From Spirosoma agri (GTDB lineage: Bacteria; Bacteroidota; Bacteroidia; Cytophagales; Spirosomataceae), in NCBI RefSeq assembly GCF_010747415.1, contig NZ_JAAGNZ010000001.1, positions 1,736,001 to 1,800,000 of the forward strand: a DNA stretch of 64,000 nt. Reading direction: 5' to 3'. The notes under the pieces were generated by a model. The model was not told where the DNA came from. It saw nothing but the letters and a program-made list of their open reading frames with translations, and ran no database searches. Every line of letters begins with the position of its first letter. Positions within the stretch are counted from its first letter, which is position 1. A program made the translations under genes and the position numbers. This document shows, in pieces, positions 29,005 through 37,381 of this stretch.

Positions 29005-30960
29005 ATGAAACGACTTATTATCGGTCTGGCTCTGTGCGGGGTGGCTCTGAGCGGATTTGCGCAGACCGCCAAACCCACGTTTGCCATACCGCTTAGCCCA
29101 CGACTGGCTAATTACCAGATCGACGTTAAACTGGACCCCGCCACGAAAAAGATCGACGGCCAAGAGACACTGACATGGCGTAACGCATCGACAGACGTTA
29201 TTCGGGAGTTGCAGTTTCATCTTTACCTGAATGCGTTCCGGAATGAGAAGTCAACGTTCATGCGTGAGTCGGGTGGGCAGCTGCGGGGTGATCAGATCGA
29301 CCGGAATGCGAAAGAAAATCCGTATGGGTCCATCGATATCGTGTCGATGAAGGTGCGCGGGGGTGAAGCGTTGGCGTACCAGTTTATTCAGCCCGATGAT
29401 CCACAGAATAAAGACGATCATACGGTTATCCGGGTACCGCTGAGCAAGCCGATTGGTCCGGGTGAGACCATTGCGCTGGACATTTCGTTTCGAGCCAAGC
29501 TGCCCAAGATCTTCGCCCGCACGGGTTTTAGCCGAGATTTCTTTCTGGTCGGGCAGTGGTTCCCGAAAATCGGCGTGTATGAACCCGCCGGGACTCGCTA
29601 TGCCAAACAGGGTCAGTGGAACTGTCACCAGTTTCATGCGCATTCGGAATTTTACGCCGACTATGGCGTTTATGACGTGGCTATGACGGTTCCCAAAGAG
29701 TACTGGGTCAGTGCGACGGGACTGTATCAGTCGGAGAAAATAACGCCGAGCGGCTTAAAGACGGTTCGTTATCATGCCGAAGATGTGGTCGATTTCGCCT
29801 GGACCGCTTCACCGCGTTTTCAGGTGGTGAACGATGCCTGGAAACGGCCATCGGGTGGAGATGTTAAGATCGAACTCGCCATGCAGCCGGAGCACGCTCA
29901 TCAGGCTCAGCGGTATCTGCATGCCGCCAAAGCCGCATTGGCGTATTTTGATAAACATCTGGGTAAGTACCCATTCCCCAACTTGACGATTGTTGACCCA
30001 CCCCTACACGCCAGCGGTTCGTTTGGCATGGAGTACCCGACATTCATTACGGCGGGGTCGGCCTGGTTTTTGCCTGCTGGCGCCCGGTTTCCAGAAATGG
30101 TGACGGTGCACGAATTTGGGCATCAGTACTTTATGCAGCTGTTAGCTTCCAACGAATTCGAAGAAGCGTGGCTCGATGAAGGCTTTAATCAATACTATGA
30201 AGGCCGGGTCATGGACGAAACGTATGGTGTCCGGTCGTCGCAGTATGACCTGTTGGGATTCAAACAGGGTGACATGGAAACCTCCCGCGACGAGTACGTA
30301 CATCAGGATAATCCGGCCATTGGCTCCTCGTTCGGCAATACGTGGCAACTGCCCGATGGCCAGTATGGTGTTCTGACATATTCCAAAACGGCAACCTGGC
30401 TGAAAACGCTGGAAGGGTTGATCGGACGACCGGCGCTGGACGAGATCATGCAGACGTACTTCATTCGCTGGAAATTCAAACACCCCAATGCGGATAGCTT
30501 TATCAACATTGTTAACGAGATTGTCGCCAAACGCCTTGGCAGCAAGTATGGCCCCTATATGAACTGGTTTTTTGATCAGGTGCTCTACGGCGATAATGTG
30601 GTTGATTATGAATTAATTGCCCTGAAAAATCGGGGTCGAGGTAGTCAGCAGCAGGCCGTCGTAACGGTGCAGCGAAATGGCGATGGTAAAATGCCGGTCG
30701 ATGTGCTGGTCCACTTTGATAATGGGAAAGAACTGATGCTGTTCTGGGATGGAAAAGCTCGTCAGCGGCAGTTCACCCTCTCGGAGAAAGCAAAGGTCGT
30801 ATGGGCAAAGGTGGACCCCAAGCAGAAAATCTACATGGATACCGATTTAAATAATAACAGTCTGACGCTTCAGCCATCATCGGCCCCAGCGGCCAAATTT
30901 GCTACTAAATTTTTATTCTGGATCGAAAACTGGATGCAATGGCTGGCCTGGCTGGCTTAG
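29005..30960 (+). CDS. M1 family metallopeptidase (exported)
   Basis: Zinc aminopeptidase-type protein of 651 residues. The start at 29005 gives an immediate signal peptide (MKRLIIGLALCGVALSGFAQ); the frame extends 29 codons upstream without a leader. The active site is HEFGHQ (His369, Glu370, His373) with the third zinc ligand Glu392 in AWLDEGFNQY. The N-terminal beta domain has ETLTWRN and FHLYLNAFR as in the M1 family, though the GxMEN substrate motif appears as GMEYP. The extreme C-terminus is hydrophobic and Trp-rich, which might serve as an anchor. Confidence 0.92.
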   Translation: MKRLIIGLALCGVALSGFAQTAKPTFAIPLSPRLANYQIDVKLDPATKKIDGQETLTWRNASTDVIRELQFHLYLNAFRNEKSTFMRESGGQLRGDQIDRNAKENPYGSIDIVSMKVRGGEALAYQFIQPDDPQNKDDHTVIRVPLSKPIGPGETIALDISFRAKLPKIFARTGFSRDFFLVGQWFPKIGVYEPAGTRYAKQGQWNCHQFHAHSEFYADYGVYDVAMTVPKEYWVSATGLYQSEKITPSGLKTVRYHAEDVVDFAWTASPRFQVVNDAWKRPSGGDVKIELAMQPEHAHQAQRYLHAAKAALAYFDKHLGKYPFPNLTIVDPPLHASGSFGMEYPTFITAGSAWFLPAGARFPEMVTVHEFGHQYFMQLLASNEFEEAWLDEGFNQYYEGRVMDETYGVRSSQYDLLGFKQGDMETSRDEYVHQDNPAIGSSFGNTWQLPDGQYGVLTYSKTATWLKTLEGLIGRPALDEIMQTYFIRWKFKHPNADSFINIVNEIVAKRLGSKYGPYMNWFFDQVLYGDNVVDYELIALKNRGRGSQQQAVVTVQRNGDGKMPVDVLVHFDNGKELMLFWDGKARQRQFTLSEKAKVVWAKVDPKQKIYMDTDLNNNSLTLQPSSAPAAKFATKFLFWIENWMQWLAWLA

Positions 30961-31023
30961 GGCTTCGTGACTTTTTGATAGATTCCTACAGAAGAAGCAA
31001 CTGCACAATGACAATCGTATTCG

Positions 31024-31374
31024 TTAACGTGAAATAGAATCTACCGATAAGAAATAAAACCGATCTCCAGCAAAGCGTGACAATGCCTTATCGTACCCGT
31101 AGTAGCGACCGCTGAATGTAACGGTTAGTCCTGGCTTTTGAAACGCAGTGTCCAGCGAACAAACAAAGCCGACATCGTGGGAATCAAAGCTGTTCGGCAC
31201 TAAGATCATAAATGTAGTCTCTGTAGAGTCGAAGAAAACCCGACCAGTGGCATTTTCCACTTTTTTGACAAATGAACTCCCGTTAGGGCAATCTGAACTC
31301 GTGGGCGTACTTTTGTCGCAGCTATACAACGAAGTGAGCATCCAAAGTAGGCATAAAGGGCAGAAGCGCTTCAT
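31024..31374 (-). CDS. Hypothetical lipoprotein
   Basis: A 116-residue protein with a lipoprotein signal (lipobox LYSC, Cys at residue 19). The mature part has two further cysteines (in SSDCPNG and GFVCSLD), which may form a disulfide, and strands ending in RFYFLSVDS. I do not recognise a family; similar small lipoproteins are common in Cytophagales. It is convergent with the M1 peptidase and divergent from nuoC. Confidence 0.7.
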   Translation of the reverse strand: MKRFCPLCLLWMLTSLYSCDKSTPTSSDCPNGSSFVKKVENATGRVFFDSTETTFMILVPNSFDSHDVGFVCSLDTAFQKPGLTVTFSGRYYGYDKALSRFAGDRFYFLSVDSISR

Positions 31375-31617
31375 TGGTGATCTTTTTTAATCAAGACCCG
31401 TGTTAGCCGCTGAGGGTTGGTAGGGTTGATGGTTTATTTTAATCCCATCCGTTCAGGAAAAAGGTGATGGAATAAGCCATTTAGGGACCTTTGCCATTAC
31501 TTCTCAGAATTTTGAAACAGTCATTCTCGTTATAGCATTTAGTTGATGACGAAGCCAGTTGACGCTCAACCATTGTCGAAACACGATCTGGGATCGGTAA
31601 AATCCGTTTGACTTTTA

Positions 31618-32109
31618 ATGACATTTCTTGAACTAACCACCATTCTGACGGCCGAATTTGGTCCGGAACTGGAAGCTAATACGCAGGGCTTACAACCGTC
31701 TCTGACTGTTCCGACCGGTCAGTTGGTAGCCATTTGCCAGTTTCTGCGGGACGATGACCGACTCTTTTTCGATCTGTTGGCCTGCGTTACGGCTATAGAC
31801 AATGGGCCGGAAACGAACACGATGGACGTTATCTATAACCTGACCTCCATTCCGTACGAGCATAATCTGATGCTGAAAGTTAGTGTGTCCCGTACGACCG
31901 GCAGCAGTCAGTTACCGTCCGTTCCGAGTATTGCCCATATCTGGCGAACGGCCGACTGGCATGAGCGCGAAGCCTTCGATCTCGTAGGGATTCGATTTGA
32001 TGGCCATCCTGATCTGCGTCGTATTTTGCTGCCCACCGATTGGGTTGGTCATCCATTACGAACTGACTATCAGGAAGAAGAGCAGTATCATGGTATAAAA
32101 ACGAAGTAA
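31618..32109 (+). CDS. nuoC: NADH-quinone oxidoreductase subunit C
   Basis: The 30-kDa peripheral-arm subunit of respiratory complex I, 163 residues. The C-terminal signature HEREAFDLVGIRFDGHPDLR followed by LPTDWVGHPLR is unmistakable. It contacts NuoD and helps form the quinone-side interface. It is isolated: no nuoA, B, D or other subunit is present on either side, whereas the gene usually sits between nuoB and nuoD. Either complex I genes are scattered in this genome or this is a second copy. Confidence 0.95.
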   Translation: MTFLELTTILTAEFGPELEANTQGLQPSLTVPTGQLVAICQFLRDDDRLFFDLLACVTAIDNGPETNTMDVIYNLTSIPYEHNLMLKVSVSRTTGSSQLPSVPSIAHIWRTADWHEREAFDLVGIRFDGHPDLRRILLPTDWVGHPLRTDYQEEEQYHGIKTK

Positions 32110-32188
32110 GGATTTATCATTTTTTTGCCAGACGTTGACATTTTGGGGGTTCCGTTAGTTATTGCTTTATCTTGTTCGTACTGAAGTA

Positions 32189-33868
32189 ATGAAAAACCCC
32201 TGTCATCTCGTTGTTGTTCTGCTATTTATCGCTTGCTGTGTAGTCCCCGTTTTTGCTAATGCTCAGTCGGATCGTGCCGATTCCGTGATCGTAACGGGGC
32301 GCATTCGCCATTTGTCGGCTCGTTTGTACCGTGAATCGCCAACGGTTCTTGTCAGTCGCAACAACATCCTTCAGGCTAGCCGCGAGTTATTTCGTTCGGC
32401 ACCGCTGAACGTAGACGGTACATTTCGGGTGTCGATGCCGCTGATTTATACCCAGGAGGAAATGTATTTTACCTACGGTCGCATCTCAACGGCGTTCCTG
32501 ACCTCAGCCGGTACACTAACTATTGAGCTGGATGCTGACTCGCTGTTCACGGTAGCCGTTCCCTTTAAATTTGGTGGCGTTAATGCGCAGGTGAATCAGC
32601 AATTCGCCCGCTATAAAGCATTTGAAGCTACTTATCCCAACAAGCCAGACGGCAAAAAACTGTCGGATCGGATCAATGGCATGGGCGACGATGCTGCGTA
32701 TAAAAGCCTTTCCAGCGCCTATCAGGCACCCTTGGTGGCTTTTGCGGCCAAAGAGAAACCATTTCCGCTGTTGACGCGCTGGGTTGGTTCGGCCAACCGC
32801 TACAACGCAGCCGCTTTCCTGTATGACAAGGCCACCTTTGAAAACGACGAATTGACGAAAACGCTGGACGATTCGTTGCGACCGGCCAATGATCAGTTGT
32901 TGACGGCTGCTCGGGCTTCGGCCATGAATCGGTTTGCCAATTACGTTACCCAGCGGATCACAGTACAAGCGGGCAATAGCCGTACCAATGGGCTGACGGT
33001 TCGGGCATTGGCGATTCTGCTCGAACGTTATGGCAAGAACCTGACCGCTGATGAGCGCCTTCGACTGAGTGATTATGCATTGAGCAATTCGGCCCGTGCG
33101 TCGGACTTACGGTTCTTTGATGGCCTCGTGAAGCGAAATCCCGATACGCTTCAGCGACTGGTAAATTACGAGACGTTGATTCAGCGTAGTGTCCGGCAGT
33201 ACGATAGTTCAGCCGTCAACTATTTGGCTGCGTACTGGCTGGCAACGTCATTACCGGGACTGACACTCGACTATTCGCGTTTGCTATATAGTTACGCCCG
33301 GCCACAGGTGAAAGAACCAGCTCTGGAACAATCACTTGACGAGTTATATCGACTCGAGGTGAAGGACAGTATCCGCATTCGGTCGGCCATGCAAACCTTG
33401 CGGCAGGCCGGTCGAAAAGCAACGAGCCTGGAAATTTCGCCGGGCGTATTCGTTACGCGTGATGATCTGGGAAACGGGTCATCGCTGCTCGATCAGGTCA
33501 TCAATGCGAACCGGGGGAAGGTCATCTACCTGCTGCTCACATCGCCTACGGATGAAGCAGGTCGGCAGGCTGCGCTCGATGCGCAACGATTAAGGAATTC
33601 ATACAGCTCCCGTGATTTCGCTCTGATTTATGTGCCAATGTCAGGAACCGATAAGTCGCTATGGCCCGAAATGGCTACCCGCTACAACCTGTCCGGCGAT
33701 CACCTGCTCTTGACAGATGCCCAGCTTTTCGACGCTGTTGATCGACTACGCCCGGATAATGACATGTCGGCTACGGTCATCAATCGGGTCGGGAAAATTG
33801 AGAAACGAAACGCTGCTTTGCCCGGTGATTTTGACGAAGCGCGGAAAGTAATCAATAAGAATTTATAA
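32189..33868 (+). CDS. Exported thioredoxin-fold protein lacking the active-site CxxC
   Basis: A 559-residue exported protein from the ATG at 32189 (leader MKNPCHLVVVLLFIACCVVPVFANA). The N-terminal third resembles the beta-rich DUF4369-like domain seen in front of Bacteroidota TlpA proteins, the middle is helical, and the C-terminal 130 residues (about 430-559, GKVIYLLLTSPTDEAGRQAAL onward) have the strand pattern of a TlpA/thioredoxin domain. No CxxC is present at the expected site (TSPTDEA instead), so it should be redox-inactive. The assignment is by pattern only. Confidence 0.6.
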   Translation: MKNPCHLVVVLLFIACCVVPVFANAQSDRADSVIVTGRIRHLSARLYRESPTVLVSRNNILQASRELFRSAPLNVDGTFRVSMPLIYTQEEMYFTYGRISTAFLTSAGTLTIELDADSLFTVAVPFKFGGVNAQVNQQFARYKAFEATYPNKPDGKKLSDRINGMGDDAAYKSLSSAYQAPLVAFAAKEKPFPLLTRWVGSANRYNAAAFLYDKATFENDELTKTLDDSLRPANDQLLTAARASAMNRFANYVTQRITVQAGNSRTNGLTVRALAILLERYGKNLTADERLRLSDYALSNSARASDLRFFDGLVKRNPDTLQRLVNYETLIQRSVRQYDSSAVNYLAAYWLATSLPGLTLDYSRLLYSYARPQVKEPALEQSLDELYRLEVKDSIRIRSAMQTLRQAGRKATSLEISPGVFVTRDDLGNGSSLLDQVINANRGKVIYLLLTSPTDEAGRQAALDAQRLRNSYSSRDFALIYVPMSGTDKSLWPEMATRYNLSGDHLLLTDAQLFDAVDRLRPDNDMSATVINRVGKIEKRNAALPGDFDEARKVINKNL

Positions 33869-34007
33869 TGATCATGGATGACTGAACTACCCTTGTTTTA
33901 ATCTTATTTTAATACTTGAAAACTATTGTAGCCCGCAGTATGTAAGACTAGTAGAATCAGTTGATCGATCCATTGCCGCACGATGGATATGACAATGTCT
34001 AGTTCTT

Positions 34008-35156
34008 ATGCGCAACATAAAACAGGGCTGCCTGGTAGGTACAGTATGGTGGATGGGCTTATTGCTGGTATCATCCAGTCCGTTGTTTGCCCAGAACGCT
34101 GCCAAGCGGTTGTTCAATCGCTTCTTCAACGATACGACCTCTTCATCGAACCCCCATGTTTCGTTCTACCCGACGCTGAGCTACGCGCCCGAAACTAGTC
34201 TTGAAATCGGGGCTTCGGCGTTGTATCTCTACCACGCCAACAACGACGTGAAAAATAATCGGCTCAGCGAAATTCAGGCGTTCAGTTTTGTGACGCTGCG
34301 TGGGCAATACGGCCTGAATATCGACCACACGATCTACGGTGACCGAGACCGCTGGTTTTTTCTGGGTCGGGGCCGACTTCAGCGGTTTCCTCTGTTGTAC
34401 TACGGCATTGGCCCGGAAACTAAACCGGATAACCCGGCTACCATCGACGCCTTCTCGATTCAGCTTCGGGAGCGGGCCATGCGCCGAATCGCGCCCAATT
34501 TCTTCGGTGGTATCGAGATTGATTATCAACAGTTGAGTCGGGTTGAATTTAATCAGCCGGAAGCGATGCCCCACACGTTGCCAGTGGGCAGTGAGGGTAC
34601 TACAAATCTGGGATTTGGCGCGGGATTCGTCTACGATAGCCGACCGAATGTGCTCAACGCCCGTCGGGGTGCCTTCGCCGAACTGGCTTATCTGAACTAC
34701 GGGCTGGTGGGCAAAAAGGCCCTTTCGTTTTCCAATGTGTCGCTCGATGTTCGTCTGTTCAAAACCGTGCGGCCCAACCAGGTACTTGCCTGGCAAGCCT
34801 ACGGTGTGCTGACCAATGGTGATGTGCCCTTCAACCAGATGGCGCTATTGGGGAGTGAGATCATTATGCGGGGTTATTATCCGGGACGCTATCGGGACAA
34901 AGCCTATGTTGCCACGCAGGTTGAGTACCGATGGTTGCCGTTCTCGTTTAGTCGCCGGTTTGGCGCGGCCGTCTTTGCCGCCGTTGGTACAGTCGGATCG
35001 TCGCCGGGGCAAATTCAACTTGGTAACTTATTGCCGACGGGTGGGGGCGGAGTGCGGTACCTGCTCTTCAAAAAGAAAGACGTTTTCCTGCGTGCCGACG
35101 TTGGCGTTACCCGCGAAGGGCTGGGATTCTATATTCTTACCGGCGAAGCATTTTAG
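34008..35156 (+). CDS. Omp85/BamA-type surface antigen barrel protein without POTRA domains
   Basis: A 382-residue outer-membrane protein with a leader (about residues 1-29, ending SSSPLFAQ). Alternating hydrophobic/aromatic strands run to a C-terminal Phe (ILTGEAF), typical of a beta-barrel. The motif GSEIIMRGYYPGRYRDK corresponds to the VRGF-type motif in the D15/Bac_surface_Ag domain of Omp85 proteins. Only about 25 residues precede the barrel, so there is no room for POTRA domains. Members of this group are often annotated as BamA/TamA-like; substrate and role are unknown. Confidence 0.82.
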   Translation: MRNIKQGCLVGTVWWMGLLLVSSSPLFAQNAAKRLFNRFFNDTTSSSNPHVSFYPTLSYAPETSLEIGASALYLYHANNDVKNNRLSEIQAFSFVTLRGQYGLNIDHTIYGDRDRWFFLGRGRLQRFPLLYYGIGPETKPDNPATIDAFSIQLRERAMRRIAPNFFGGIEIDYQQLSRVEFNQPEAMPHTLPVGSEGTTNLGFGAGFVYDSRPNVLNARRGAFAELAYLNYGLVGKKALSFSNVSLDVRLFKTVRPNQVLAWQAYGVLTNGDVPFNQMALLGSEIIMRGYYPGRYRDKAYVATQVEYRWLPFSFSRRFGAAVFAAVGTVGSSPGQIQLGNLLPTGGGGVRYLLFKKKDVFLRADVGVTREGLGFYILTGEAF

Positions 35157-35356
35157 CGTATAGTAGAGATGAGCAGTGTGCGGATAAGTGGCTGTTGTAA
35201 AAGTCGATACAGGGTTGGATTTTCTTTTTAAATCCATATGTGTTGAAGTAGATTTTAGCTTGAAAATGTATATCTACTAAGCTCATAAATCGCCTTTTAA
35301 CGTGATGCAATCTTAAGTCGGAGCGAACAAGCATTGACGTTGTAAGGATAACGCGT

Positions 35357-35677
35357 TCATCTTTTTGCCTTCGTGCTTACCAGAATTACGCCATCTTTCG
35401 CTTTGGGCCCATACATATCAACTAGATTGTTGGCTGAGTTAGATTGTAAGACACTGACACTTTCTATATCGTCAGGGTTAAGCGTACCTTTTGTGACGTT
35501 CTCTATTTCAGTGCCATCCACTAAAATGAGCGGTTTGATTGTATGATGGGGTTTCTCGTTGATTACTATTTCTAAGGGCCTAGGTGTAGTAATTTCCCAA
35601 CCTGCTTTGTGACAGGCGGTTAAGTGCAGAAAAGAGCAAGCTGTTAAAGCTACAGGGATGATGTGCCTAAGTTTCAT
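35357..35677 (-). CDS. Small lipoprotein made of a SusC-type TonB-receptor plug segment
   Basis: A 106-residue protein with a lipobox (HLTAC, Cys22). The mature part, KPLILVDGTEIENVTKGTLNPDDIESVSVLQSNSANNLVDMYGPKAKDGVILVSTK, matches the plug of SusC/RagA receptors (LVVDG...LNPNDIESI-VLKDASA...GVILVTTK). There is no barrel and no TonB box. Such isolated plug-like domains occur in Bacteroidota, some fused to peptidases; what the free lipoprotein does is not known. It is flanked by unrelated genes. Confidence 0.75.
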   Translation of the reverse strand: MKLRHIIPVALTACSFLHLTACHKAGWEITTPRPLEIVINEKPHHTIKPLILVDGTEIENVTKGTLNPDDIESVSVLQSNSANNLVDMYGPKAKDGVILVSTKAKR

Positions 35678-35894
35678 GATCTAATCTGTTAGAAGGAAAC
35701 ACACTGAAAAGTATACACTGAGAACACCTTATTGTACCAAGTAATCAAGTATTGTTACATAGCTACGGTAGCAATCACAAAAGTCACTATTAGTTTAAAA
35801 GCTACTGAACAGATAATTTATACCCATTCAGTCGCCGGAAATGGGTTAACAAGCCATTTAGCCCATTTTACATCTTTTCAATGGCCAACGAAGC

Positions 35895-37259
35895 TTACAA
35901 TCCATGTTGATCCAGCAAATAGATCAGGGCCGCCATCGATGCGGTACCGAGTTCAAGTTCGCGCTGGCTGACTGTTTCGAAACGATCGGCGGTTGTATGG
36001 TGGTAGTCAAAATAACGCTGTGAGTCGGGTTTAAACCCGAACAATACCGTGCCCAACTGAGCGAGCGGCCCAATGTCAGCGCCACCGCTACCTGCGCCAA
36101 TATCGGTCAGGCCATAGGGGGCCAGCAACGGTTTCCAGGGCATTACTTTTGCCCGTTGTTCCGGCGTTCCCACGATGCCAAAACCGCGCGGAGTGAAGCC
36201 GCCATTATCAGATTCGACGGCTGCCAGGTGCTTCTCGTTGTTTTTCTTCGCCTGATCGGCATACTGGACACCACCGCGCAAACCATTCTCCTCGTTCATA
36301 AACATCACCGCCCGAATGGTATGTTTCGGCTTGATGCCTAGCGTTTTCATAATCCGTAACACGTCGATCGACTGAACGCAACCCGCCCCATCGTCGTGCG
36401 CTCCTTCGGCCAGATCCCACGAGTCGAGGTGACCGCCGACCACGATTATTTCGTCGGGTTTCTCACTCCCTTTTATTTCACCAACCACGTTGTACGACTT
36501 GGCATCGGGGAGTGTTTCGCAATTTTGTTTAAAGTAAAAAGTCAGGTTTGGGTTTTCGGCCAGCGATTTACTCAGGAGATCGGCACCGTTGGTACTGATA
36601 GCCGCCGTTGGAATCAGCGCAACACCAGTCCCGTAACGCATACCGCCTACGTGCGGAAAATCGTCGTGTACGTTGGTCATTGACCGAACAATAGCACCTA
36701 CGGCACCGAGTTTGGCGGCTTCCGTAGCCCCATTCGCCCGTTGATCGACTGCTCCACCGTAAGCTTCGAATGTATTGATCTTGGTCGGGTCCATCGGTCG
36801 GTTGAAGAACACGATTTTTCCCTTGACCTTATCGGGACTCATAGCCCGCAACTCCGGAAAACTTTTGACCTCGATGATGCCCGCTTCTACCCCTTTGGGC
36901 GCGGTCGCTACGGAGCCACCCAAAGCAGCAATGGGCACTGTGATTTTCTGCTTGCCATTCCGAATGAACGCTTCTTCTTTGGCACCCCGTACCCAGTGCG
37001 GCACCATCACATCCTGCAAGAAGACCCGATCGAATCCCTGCTCTTCCATGATCTGCTTCGTCCAGTCGACGGCTTTTTGCGCCCCCTCCGAACCACTCAG
37101 GCGGGGACCAACTTTTTTGGTCAGATGGCGTAGCCATTCGTAGGATTTACCGTTGGCGAGGGATTCGTTGAAGATGCGTCGAATGGTGACGGAGTCGGCG
37201 TCCTGAGCGTAAGCACACGCAACGGACAGGCTCAACAGAGCTGTAAACAGTTTCTTCAT
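35895..37259 (-). CDS. M28 family aminopeptidase with PA domain (exported)
   Basis: Zinc aminopeptidase of 454 residues with a signal peptide (ends SVACAYA). A protease-associated domain insert occupies about 110-245. Metal-binding motifs in order are GGHLDSWD, HDDGAG, NEENGLRG (catalytic Glu pair), ESDNGG and DYHHTTAD, all intact. It probably trims peptides in the periplasm or outside the cell. It lies upstream of nothing obvious and downstream of lpd on the same strand, separated by a terminator. Confidence 0.94.
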   Translation of the reverse strand: MKKLFTALLSLSVACAYAQDADSVTIRRIFNESLANGKSYEWLRHLTKKVGPRLSGSEGAQKAVDWTKQIMEEQGFDRVFLQDVMVPHWVRGAKEEAFIRNGKQKITVPIAALGGSVATAPKGVEAGIIEVKSFPELRAMSPDKVKGKIVFFNRPMDPTKINTFEAYGGAVDQRANGATEAAKLGAVGAIVRSMTNVHDDFPHVGGMRYGTGVALIPTAAISTNGADLLSKSLAENPNLTFYFKQNCETLPDAKSYNVVGEIKGSEKPDEIIVVGGHLDSWDLAEGAHDDGAGCVQSIDVLRIMKTLGIKPKHTIRAVMFMNEENGLRGGVQYADQAKKNNEKHLAAVESDNGGFTPRGFGIVGTPEQRAKVMPWKPLLAPYGLTDIGAGSGGADIGPLAQLGTVLFGFKPDSQRYFDYHHTTADRFETVSQRELELGTASMAALIYLLDQHGL

Positions 37260-37299
37260 GGTTGGGCGGTTGTATTCGTTAAGGAAGCAATATACAGAA

Positions 37300-37329
37300 A
37301 AGCCCGGCTGCTTTCCAGCAACCGGGCTT
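37300..37329 (-). terminator. Intrinsic terminator of lpd
   Basis: AAGCCCGG (37300-37307) pairs with CCGGGCTT (37322-37329), with an inner TGCT/AGCA extension. On the minus strand it follows the lpd stop by about 50 bases and ends in TTTTCTGT. Confidence 0.8.
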
Positions 37330-37381
37330 GCGTAACACGGTTTAGCCCGTATACGGTATTATTCACGGACTAAAGTCCGGG

